Shown piece after piece: positions 12,451 through 22,310 of a stretch of 64,000 nt of DNA (within the stretch, counting starts at the first letter, position 1; each line of letters opens with the position of its first letter). Location: NCBI RefSeq assembly GCF_009730915.1, contig NC_052474.1, forward strand, positions 593,501-657,500, given 5' to 3'. Both the position numbers and the translations under genes were made by a program. The DNA comes from Dioscorea cayenensis subsp. rotundata (lineage: Eukaryota > Streptophyta > Magnoliopsida > Dioscoreales > Dioscoreaceae). The notes beneath the pieces were generated by a model. That model did not search any database, had not been told where the DNA came from, and saw only the letters and a program-made list of their open reading frames with translations.

Positions 12451-13309
12451 AATACCTCTTTTCCATTGACGATGACAAGCTCGTTTCTCTACAGTCGCTT
12501 GCTTAGGTAAGTACTTTCAGCGTAGCTGACATCCTTGGGATCTTGCCGAAAGCGAACTTTCTTTCCGTTCCGATCAGCTCGTAAAAACAGGGCGTTAAGC
12601 GGCCAAGAGCAACCCTTAATGTACCACATGTTGAGTGCTTCTTCGGTCGCATCTATCTTTTGCACTCGGGCGGTACACTGTGGAATATCCTCCATAAGCC
12701 GCGATAAATCGCTGCGCCCGTGCGTATCGCCCCATGGTACGTAGATCATCGGCGTAATCAGCGATCCGGTTCGAACCGAGCATGATGTATTTGGGAAGAT
12801 GGCTGTCACGTGAGAGTACGCCATCGGGGAGTTTGACAAAATTATCTTCTTCTCCCTCTATCGAACAAGTTGCACTTGAGTGCTCTTGATGGAGTCTACG
12901 TGTCTCTCGTAGGTCTTTGATGAATCACAGCCCTTGACGGCCCCTGGTTTTCTTCTTACGAAAGACCGACTGCGTCGCCACGTATATGAGACCAAGAGCG
13001 AGGGCCACATCTTGAGGTGCGAAAGACTCGGTCGGGCTTTCCCGATCCTGAATTTATTGAGTGCGACCATCGTACCTTTGCAAAAAGAATCAAGAAGGGT
13101 CCTCTCTTGGTATATAGCTTCCATTTCGATTGAGCAGCGCAAGCGGTGTCCTTGAATAATCTCCCGAGTGTCGAGGGTCATGTTATCTTTTAATTCGGCT
13201 AAGGTCTCCTGGCCGGTGTCAAAATAGCATCGCCCATTAACTAGGTTGACCGCCCGTAATCACAAACCTGCTGACAGTAACAACACATTCAACATACGGT
13301 ATTGACAAA

Positions 13310-13470
13310 AGTTTAAAAGCGGAAATATAAGGTTTTAAAGCGGTAAACTCTCGGTTATTAAAGCGAGAGATATAACATGTTAAAGCAGAGACCCATTTTT
13401 CTTAAGCAGAGGCGAGAATACTTAAAGCGAGAGACAACAAATTTTAAGCGTAACATCTCATTTCTTAAAC
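13310..13470. repeat. Imperfect ~22-base tandem repeat (TTAAAGCGG core)
   Basis: TTTAAAAGCGG, TTTTAAAGCGG, TATTAAAGCGAG, GTTAAAGCAGAG, CTTAAGCAGAG, CTTAAAGCGAG, TTTAAGCG and CTTAAACG follow one another every 20-25 bases. The core is the reverse complement of the one at 12262-12450 read on the minus strand, so the two clusters share orientation. Confidence 0.7.
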
Positions 13471-14215
13471 GTCGACCTCCTTTGTAAAGCTGCAGACCAT
13501 ATCAAGCGAAAGGGGAAATGTACATTATAAATATTACACTAAATCATAACAATCGACTATTTCGATATGTGTATACATCGACAATACAAAACAAAAACAA
13601 AACCCCGGTAGAAATCTCCCTGCAGACTAACAAAACCCCGGTAGAGAAATCCCCTGACGGACTTGATATCTTCCAACAAAAAGCAGGGAGCTGAAAGCAA
13701 AACGAAAAAATGCTTTTTGTAGCGAGCAGTTAACATAAAAGCATACTCAATACCTTAGATTGCAAACTGATGAAATGCGACTAGTTGCGGCGAGGGGACT
13801 TCTCCTTGAGATCTGGGTGGAAAGGAAAAAGGCGATGAAATGCCAATTACGGAGGCTTGGCGGTGAGACAACCCGGAGGCGGCTGGAATGGAAAAAGCCG
13901 AAGGCGTGAGTTGAGAAAAAGCAAGTAAACGGCTCCGATAGAATTCGTCTCTGCGGGATTACCCTACGAGAAAATCGCCCACTTCTCTCAAATCGCGAAA
14001 TGGGTATGACCCGCGACTCCCCACTGCAGGGCATTTTCGTCGAAAAATTTGAAACTCACTCCGATTCGCATCAGATTCTGAGGGGTTTGGGGTTTTGAAA
14101 AACATAGAGTTTAAAAGGAGGGATTTTTGGGGGATTACTAAACTAACGGGGTGTTTTAGCGATTTAATAAACTTAAAAAGGGTTTTTGGCAATTTCTACA
14201 AAAATATCTTTAAAT

Positions 14216-14618
14216 AATAGTTCACATGCATATTATTTTTGATTTGTAAGCTTTTTCGATGACATACATGATAAGCACAGCTAATAACCTGCTTTTGTTA
14301 GAGGCCAAAAGTAAAAATCTGAGAGCCAACCCTAATTATAATAAATAAATAAGTTGATGACAACTTCAATTTAAAATAAGAATACTACTTGATATATCGT
14401 TTTGTTACACTTAAAAGAATGTGCTAATAATTTAATTTGATAGATAAATAAATTAAAAATGTAGCTTTTTTTTATCTTTTTTAAAATTATTTTGATATAT
14501 CTTAAAAAATTTTAAGTTATTATAAATTATTTTAAATTTTTTGTTGTTTGGGATTAAATTTAAAAAATATTTTGCAACTTATTTATATTTATTTATATTA
14601 TACACTAAAACAAGAAAA
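14216..14618. other. AT-rich intergenic DNA
   Basis: AT-rich DNA right of the MULE. No gene or bounded element seen. Confidence 0.45.
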
Positions 14619-14870
14619 ACTTGTAGGTCAATTGGTTAATTTTAGTTTCCCATGTGAGAAGACCTATGTTCAAACGCCCATCAATTGGTTTTGTTATTTG
14701 CAAAACACTTGCGAGATCAACAGACTGGCGGACGGCGGGTTACGTGATAAGCCGGGCGGGTCGGGTTCGTTCCGCGAGTTGAGCCGGACCCTGCGGGACT
14801 TCAGGGTCAACCCGACAGCGGGTCTCCTCTATATACGGGGCGGTTCGGGTGACGACTTCTAGTGAACTTT
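14619..14870 (+). mobile_element. tRNA-like SINE head with GC-rich tail
   Basis: GTAGGTCAATTGGTTAA (about 14622) resembles an A box, and CTATGTTCAAACGCCC (about 14665) a B box, at tRNA-like spacing. A GC-rich stretch follows (about 14725-14850) with repeated CGGGTCGGG-type words that do not look tRNA-derived. The end is not resolved. Confidence 0.38.
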
Positions 14871-15013
14871 CGACCCAGGAGGGTCGAGCTCGGTCTAGCA
14901 AGCTCATGTCACCTCTAGGCTCCCTAAAGCTCCAATGACGGATTTTGTTTGATCTCAGCGTCTGCGCTCCTCCTCATTTGCTCTCATCTGTATTTTCATT
15001 TGATTTTCTAAAA

Positions 15014-15030
15014 GAAAAACCCTAACCCTC
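15014..15030 (+). promoter_or_regulatory. Telo-box-like element before the HIBCH-like gene
   Basis: AAAACCCTAACCC is a plant telo-box (AAACCCTAA core). Such boxes near transcription starts are known in promoters of growth and ribosome-related plant genes. It lies about 170 bases before the likely ATG. Confidence 0.45.
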
Positions 15031-15200
15031 TTTCAGGCCCGCCCCCACCCAATTTGTGCCTGATGTGGCCGCGCCTCTCCCTCTTGAACCCGCCGTCACC
15101 GTGCTCGTCTGCATAAACGAGAACTCACTCGTATCATCTGGCCCGAGCTGAGCTCGTGCTTAAAGCTCCGCTAACCCTGGCTATTCCCTTCTTCCCTCGT

Positions 15201-18200
15201 ATGATGCAAACCCTCAAGGCTGTGCTATTGGCTCGCCGATCAATCCCGCTCTGCGCTTCCTCCCTTCTTCCAGAAACCTCTCCATTGAGACCACTGCTGC
15301 TCGAGAAGATGATCTGCAAAAATCAGGCCAGTTCCTCTTCTCCTTCGTCCCTACTTCTTTTTATCTCTCTATCCCTCTCTCAATTATTTTTCGATATATT
15401 GGTCTCAGGTACTCGTTGAAGGCAAAGCCAGCGCCCGGGCGGCGATCCTTAACCGACCATCTGTCCTCAATGCTCTCACCACCACTATGGTGCTTAATTC
15501 CCTGTTTTCTTCTGCCTCACGTTTACTGTTTGATTATTTTTCTCATCGGCTCGAAGGGTTGATGCCCTTTTTCTTTTGTCGTGAAGGCACTTCGGTTGAA
15601 GAAGCTGTATGAATCATGGGAGGACAATTCTGACATTGGGTTTTGTCATGATGAAGGTAACTACTGATTTGTATTTTTTGGAATACCCTTGATTTTCTAT
15701 TCTGTTCTTCCCTCTTCTTTCTTCGGTGCTAGTTGTTTAAGAAAGACTGAAATACTGTCTTTTGAATTCATTAATCATGTAGGGCAGTGGAAGAGCATTC
15801 TGTGCTGGCAGGGATGTTGTCAACCTGTATCAGCTGCTAAACGAAGGGTCAGTTATTGCTTTCTTTTTCTTTTTAAAAGAATTATATTAGCTTGCGAAGT
15901 GGACTAACGCTTACACGTTGTTTTCCACTTGGCTCCATAAAGTGAGTAAGACTCACACTCTTCTGCTTTTCCACCCTCATGGACAATTTTGTTGTTGTGC
16001 TGTTATTTTAAAACTGTAATTCAAGCATGCATGCATATGGATAAGTGGTTGCAGTGCTGTGTGTGGTCAAGTTGAGAGTGTGGGAGGTAAGATGCTTGAA
16101 AATCTTTCTATGAAGTTTGAGTTGAATATGTCAAGTGACTACAAAATGATTGCAAAAGGATAACTAGTGTGCTAGAAAAATTATTCGTTGCTTTAGCAAA
16201 GAAATTTAGGATATTTTCAAGTTACATGGGCAAAAAGTGGTTGAAATGGAGATCTGATGCTGGATACACTTGCGTATACCGTTGAATAATGAAGTATTCA
16301 TGGAGGTTTGAGTGCTTTGAATAGTAAGTCTGTACTTTGAATAGCAAAACCATTCAATGACAATTCATGCAGCTGGACAAATCTAAATGTGTTTTTGTTT
16401 CTTTTCTTTGCATTTGAGTACAAATTTACAAATTTTCCTCTGCATGCAACGCCATATGCACTGTGATTTCCTTGGAGAATGTTATTCCATGCATAATTAT
16501 TACTAACTGATAATAATGACTGGTTTGTCCTCATGTTTACTAGAGCTTAATCATTTTTGTGTTGCTTAGAATTGTTCAAAATAATTATATCCATGTGTAT
16601 TGTTTTGCCATGCTAAGTAATCTATCTTCTAACTTGTAGCTGATTCTGATGCAGGGAAGGTGGAAGACTGCAAAGATTTTTTCAGGAACTTATGCATGTT
16701 TATTTATATCCTAGGGCACATATTTGAAGCCGCACATGTGAGTTCATAAATTTGGTTGATTTTTCCCTAAATTTCCTTCTGAGAAAAATTGTTCTCTTAT
16801 GCTTTAAGTTTGAAAACTAGTGCTTTTGTGTATAGGTGCTGCCATCTTTTGAAGGTTGAGCTGAAATTATGACATTATATCATATTCCACATTAATTTGT
16901 TTTTTCAGAAATTCTTTGGTGAAAGCTGTCAACTTGGCTCTAAATCATAGTACATATTCAACCATTTATTGGTTGTCGGGAAATGATTTGGAAGGGAGAT
17001 AAGTAAACCAAAGATGTATGAGATTTTGAAAAGATGAGTTGAGTGGGAATATAGCATGTCAGAGAGTTTCCTTGAAAATAGATCAAGGACACATGGTTTC
17101 TATGTTTCTCTTACAAAAAGATTAATTACTGAATGACAGGATAAGGATCATTTACATTATGTTTCCATTTAAGCAATTAGGAGTCCTCCCAGGTTCGAGG
17201 TGGGGGTACCAAGATTGCTCATTATTCTGGAATCAGATTTTTATTTTGTTGGAATGCTGTCTTTTTGAATTGGATTCCTATGAATAAAAGGCTTCAAAAA
17301 GGTTACTCATCTTACAGAGTTTTTGGTGATGCAAAGATTTGATTCAATATGATTATATGAGAACTAAGGAGAGAATTTCTGCTGATTTATGTTGTAATTT
17401 AGAACCTATTATTGTGATACATCATATGCACTTTCGAAAAGAGAACTCTCTTATACTTTGTCATTTCTGATCTTATTGATTGTCATTTTTGGTCCTGATT
17501 TGAAATTTTTCCTTGTTTTGTTCAGGTGGCTATTCTGGATGGTATTACCATGGGGGAAATTGGGGCTGGTGTTTTCTGTTCCTGGAACATTTTCAGTATT
17601 GCAACTGATAGGACTGTATGGATTTTACTTAATTGAAGATACCTAGCTATGTCACTGTTTATCTTTTGAGCGACAAAAAGTAACTACATGTTTGCAAAAT
17701 ATCTGCATTCTTGAAAGTACAAGCTTGTTATGTTTGTGAATTGTCAAAGTAACCAATGAACTTGAGTTTTATTGTCTAAATTGACCTTGTGGTTATTATG
17801 CATTTATCCTTGTCCTATTTGTTATAGGCGTGGCATGTGTAAAATGCACATATCAAATTCAACAGACTTGACTTGTCACAATAATAATATGACAATATCT
17901 AAATGCTGAGGAACTCTTGCGTTATTATCGTTTTTTCATACTGTCAAAAACATTCTGTCTTTCATCTAGTTTTACTTATCTTGCATATTCCATAAAATAA
18001 AAATTAAATAGTGATCTTCATCAAAAGCTGTCATAGGCCCATTGGTGAGTTTAGTACCACATTAGGTATGTAGTTAGGAGTTATTGGGTCTCTAAGTGGT
18101 TGGACTAACCACCATTAGATTAGCCTTTGGGGTGGGGACCTGTCCTGACAAGTGGTGTTAGAGCTAATCCTGCGGCCCTTTATTGTGTGTTGGGGTGGAT

Positions 18201-18754
18201 TCTCTGGGTGGGGTGTTCACCCGTGACTCCTAATAAGAGTGTTAGGGATTGGGCTGGGGAAGCCCATCCACGGGCCCCTGTCGAGTTTAGTCAACATCAG
18301 ATGTGTGGTAGGAATACAATCAGGTCAGTCTTTTTAGGGAGTGCAGGCCTGCCCCTTGACAAGTGGAGAAATTAAAAGCATACAAAATTCTTAAATTTTA
18401 TTTGTTCTGAGGCAAGAGACAGCCTTTAACTGCACTGTTGAATGTACAATATGATGAGCTGACAAAATTAACAAACTAGATGCACCAACAAACCTATATT
18501 TGAACATGAGCGTGAATGCTTATTGAACTGTATCCAATAAAAGTATTTCCTTTGTAATAGTTGACCTAACAATAATGCAAATTAATTTTCAAATTCTTCA
18601 TGGAGTTTTTAGTTGAGTATTGTATAATTTGCATTTACCTATGAAATTTAGGCTCCTTTGCTTGAATGCAGATTTTTGCTACTCGGAAACTCTTGTGGCT
18701 TCCATCCTGATGCTGGTGCTTCCTTTTACCTTTCTCATCTTACTGGTCATTTAG
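15201..18754 (+). CDS. 3-hydroxyisobutyryl-CoA hydrolase-like (CHY1/HIBCH family), 5' part, frame disrupted
   Basis: Enzymes of this crotonase family hydrolyse 3-hydroxyisobutyryl-CoA in valine breakdown; plant relatives are mitochondrial or peroxisomal. The first exon from ATG 15201 encodes a Leu/Arg-rich, transit-like N-terminus, pointing to mitochondria. Later exons encode VLVEGKASARAAILNRPSVL (15408-), LKKLYESWEDNSDIG (15588-), GSGRAFCAG and DVVNLYQLLNEG (15782-15847), KVEDCKDFF (about 16656-), VAILDGITMG (17526-) and HPDAGASFYLSHLTG (18690-). At least six one- or two-base indels break the frame: a T run at about 15643, an extra A at about 15816, extra bases at about 16714 and 16733, several at about 17555-17610, and lost bases at about 18682 and 18697. 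Splice sites remain mostly intact. The C-terminal exons are absent, presumably in the gap. Either a young pseudogene or low consensus quality beside the gap. Confidence 0.7.
18030..18330 (+). mobile_element. LTR retrotransposon remnant with primer-binding-like site
   Basis: TGGTGTTAGAGCTA (18153-18166) resembles the initiator-Met tRNA primer-binding site TGGTATCAGAGC with C-to-T decay. It follows ...CTGACA plus two bases, as expected at the end of an LTR. The stretch is GC-richer than the surrounding HIBCH-like intron. No gag or pol and no second LTR were seen. Confidence 0.35.
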
Positions 18755-19151
18755 GTAAGCATCCTGGGTAATTCTTGGATTCCTTTCCTGTATATAATAA
18801 AATTGGTTCTCAGCAGTTGATTATTTCTTAAATTTTTGTAAAATGGGTCCTCAACAAGTTATTCATTCATGTGCTGTTATTCTTCAAAAGATCAAAGAGT
18901 TTTTGGATTTGATGAATAATGAAAAGTAACTATTCACTAGTTCGATTTTGATAAAATATGCCAGTGACACAAGTAGATATGGTTATTTAAAGCAAACTTA
19001 TAGTCAATGGAGTTTAGGAGAAATACCTACAAGTATGTAGGAAATCTGGTTTTTGTTACTTGACAGAAAGATTAAATATGTTATGTTTTGTGATAAATGA
19101 AGAAATAGGCTTGCAATTGTGAAAGAAAGTCCAGCGTATGGATTGGGCCAT

Positions 19152-20151
19152 NNNNNNNNNNNNNNNNNNNNNNNNNNNNNNNNNNNNNNNNNNNNNNNNN
19201 NNNNNNNNNNNNNNNNNNNNNNNNNNNNNNNNNNNNNNNNNNNNNNNNNNNNNNNNNNNNNNNNNNNNNNNNNNNNNNNNNNNNNNNNNNNNNNNNNNNN
19301 NNNNNNNNNNNNNNNNNNNNNNNNNNNNNNNNNNNNNNNNNNNNNNNNNNNNNNNNNNNNNNNNNNNNNNNNNNNNNNNNNNNNNNNNNNNNNNNNNNNN
19401 NNNNNNNNNNNNNNNNNNNNNNNNNNNNNNNNNNNNNNNNNNNNNNNNNNNNNNNNNNNNNNNNNNNNNNNNNNNNNNNNNNNNNNNNNNNNNNNNNNNN
19501 NNNNNNNNNNNNNNNNNNNNNNNNNNNNNNNNNNNNNNNNNNNNNNNNNNNNNNNNNNNNNNNNNNNNNNNNNNNNNNNNNNNNNNNNNNNNNNNNNNNN
19601 NNNNNNNNNNNNNNNNNNNNNNNNNNNNNNNNNNNNNNNNNNNNNNNNNNNNNNNNNNNNNNNNNNNNNNNNNNNNNNNNNNNNNNNNNNNNNNNNNNNN
19701 NNNNNNNNNNNNNNNNNNNNNNNNNNNNNNNNNNNNNNNNNNNNNNNNNNNNNNNNNNNNNNNNNNNNNNNNNNNNNNNNNNNNNNNNNNNNNNNNNNNN
19801 NNNNNNNNNNNNNNNNNNNNNNNNNNNNNNNNNNNNNNNNNNNNNNNNNNNNNNNNNNNNNNNNNNNNNNNNNNNNNNNNNNNNNNNNNNNNNNNNNNNN
19901 NNNNNNNNNNNNNNNNNNNNNNNNNNNNNNNNNNNNNNNNNNNNNNNNNNNNNNNNNNNNNNNNNNNNNNNNNNNNNNNNNNNNNNNNNNNNNNNNNNNN
20001 NNNNNNNNNNNNNNNNNNNNNNNNNNNNNNNNNNNNNNNNNNNNNNNNNNNNNNNNNNNNNNNNNNNNNNNNNNNNNNNNNNNNNNNNNNNNNNNNNNNN
20101 NNNNNNNNNNNNNNNNNNNNNNNNNNNNNNNNNNNNNNNNNNNNNNNNNNN
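19152..20151. other. Assembly gap (1000 N)
   Basis: An exact 1000-base N run is the usual placeholder for a gap of unknown size. It separates the 5' exons of the HIBCH-like gene from the C-terminal half of UTP10. The missing exons of both could not fit in 1 kb with normal introns, so the real gap is probably larger. Confidence 0.97.
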
Positions 20152-21274
20152 TTGGTAGATATATGTTTGGCTTGGTGTTGTTGTTCTATTTTGGTTTGAC
20201 AATCCCTTTGAGTTTTATGAAATATAAAATTTTGGAGATAGATTGAACCTGTCACTATAGTATTAGATGTTGTACTGAACTTTAAATTTCTTGTGATTTT
20301 TGAGTCTAGCAGGTCAAAATATTATTGGTCAATTCTACGGATGAAATAATACATACAGATTCCAATCAGAATGAGTTCAAGATAGATTATATTTTCAATT
20401 AGATGTGTGGGATCTGGTTTGAACACAGAAACATGTATAAAGCCCTTGTGTTTTATGTTTTAGTCAGTGACATGGTCTTTCTTCCAATATTTTAAATTGT
20501 GACATCTGATTTTGGTTAGTCTTTGATGGCAGGCCAAGCTCATAGATTCATCTTAATATACATTAATACTTCTGGGCTAACCTCTTCCTCTGAATTTGGG
20601 CAAGATTTGACTTTTCAGAGTCTAGCAACACACAGCTGGTATCGCTGGAAGGATGACTGGCCTGCATGAACACTCAGGACAAATAAAGTAGCACCATATT
20701 TGAACAGTAAAAATAGTGACCAAGGAACCTGAAGATTGAAGATACAAACTATTCTTTATGCTCACTTTTGGGGAACCCCAACACTGAGTTCTTTTGTTAC
20801 AGCTATAAAGTGATTTTAATATGATTTTGCTATCTAATCTCTGAAGTTATTCCCCATGATTAAATTTTGAAGTGCCTTTGTGTGTGTTGTATCTTTCAAT
20901 CTGCAAGGAAAGGTGTGATTCAGTTTTAGAAATAAGGCATGTATTTTCAAGTATTGACTGATTTTCGCAGCTCTTCTTCCTGTATTTTAAATTTGGTTTC
21001 TGTCTCTCTTCTAGGTTTGGGTATTCGACGGACAGCATTCTTTGTATTTTGAGTTCTATATTTGAACTGTCTTCATGGGAAGGTATGTATTGAGCAGAGA
21101 TTTTGCGCATATGTTTCCTTGTTAACAACTGCCCCATTCCCCCTCTTTGTTACTTTACCAGTGCATGATAGTTTACATTCTTATCTTCCTTATCATTTTC
21201 TACTAGGAGGTTTAGTCTGACTCGTGGAGAAAAAATATATTTTATAAGGCTCATGTGTTTCTTCTTTCTTTCAG

Positions 21275-22274
21275 CTAGCAGTATTCTCTCTGCTTAAAGG
21301 AGTGGGAAGTGCTTATGCTGCATGTTGAAGGACTTTCGAAGCTGCCGTTGCTGGCAGACTTTTGGAAAAGACGTGGTCATTACTGCATTATGCCACCACA
21401 GCCCTGCCAACCATTGAATCGTGAGACCTCGTGTTTGCTTTTGAGGTAAGCAAAATTCACTATAAAAGCGTGCCTCAGAGACTCTTGTTTTATATTTACT
21501 TCTGCTAAGTTCTTTTATAATTTTATGCAGCTATTCTTGCATTATTTTCTCCACTGAAATTCAAAAATTTGTGCAGGTTTTTCTTTCAAGTCCAAGCTCT
21601 GGACAGTATGATGCTGACATCGGCAGTTCTCTTATTAAATCTTTAAAAGTAGGTGCAATGGCCCTTGGCATCTGTTATTCTTTTGCAAAGAAACTTGAAA
21701 TTGTTTTCGTTCTTTTTTTCCTTTTTCAATGTTCCAAGCTCCCTTGACTTTTTTGTGACTTATTAACTTCAGGTGGATGGTTTATCTTCAGAAGATCCAG
21801 CTATTGTACGGCCTTGTGTGACTGCCCTGGACAATCTATCATGTTCCTTGTACAATTATTTGAAGGCTGATGTGCAAGTAAGTAAAAAATTACAGCTTGG
21901 GGGTTAAACATGAACTCTTGCCACTGTTTTACTTTGCTGCAGCATTATCTTTAATGCATAGTATGCTCTTGATTAGTGGTGTTTGATTCTTTGAAAAATA
22001 TAAGGGAGACATCTAATACACCTATTGAAAAACTCATTCCTAGCTATGAAGCATACTTTCCAGACTTTAGTTTTGAAATCAGAATAGTTCCTTTGCTGAA
22101 CGTGTGACTAGATAAAACTAGTCCCTGAAACAGGACGTTTAGTTGAGCAAAAGATTGTTTTTTTTTCTTATAGTGTATCAATATCTAGTGTTTCCAAGAA
22201 TATGATTGATGGGTAACAAACCAAAGGTCCACTACTTATTTTATCTGCATTTTAAAGAAGTCCAAATTTTTGTT

Positions 22275-22310
<36 letters not shown>

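Larger units (their letters stand above)
10549..14034 (-). pseudogene. Possible second, convergent gene of the MULE
   Basis: Open minus-strand stretches lie at 13747-14034, 12858-13181, 12489-12839, 11809-12261 and 10549-10866. They are separated by AT-rich, repeat-bearing segments that look like introns, for example 12262-12450, which has a GT-type edge on the minus strand at its high-coordinate end. The predicted products are Arg/Ser/Pro-rich, and I recognise no conserved domain. Some MULEs carry a second ORF (mudrB, Ulp1-type protease, vanB/C), but no Ulp1 His-Asp-Cys pattern could be read with confidence. Treat as an unassigned, probably decayed, element gene. Confidence 0.35.
5350..14215 (+). 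mobile_element. Large decayed Mutator-like element (MULE)
   Basis: The block differs sharply from its flanks: it is rich in CpG dinucleotides, while the flanks are AT-rich. The left edge (about 5350-5500) and the reverse complement of the right edge (about 14040-14215) share a C-rich CCCAAAAACCCCCTCC / CCCAAAAATCCCTCC segment, as in many plant Mutator ends. I could not align full terminal inverted repeats or a 9-base duplication, so the borders are approximate. A frame-broken Mutator transposase lies on the + strand at about 7.6-9.8 kb. Several open stretches on the minus strand at 10.5-14.0 kb may be a second, convergent gene, a layout known from MuDR. CpG-rich exon-like segments alternate with AT-rich segments carrying a roughly 21-base repeat. 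Confidence 0.7.

Noticed and set aside
19056-20255. Four long open frames of 350-400 residues on both strands
   Set aside because: They run through the N gap and consist almost wholly of undetermined residues.
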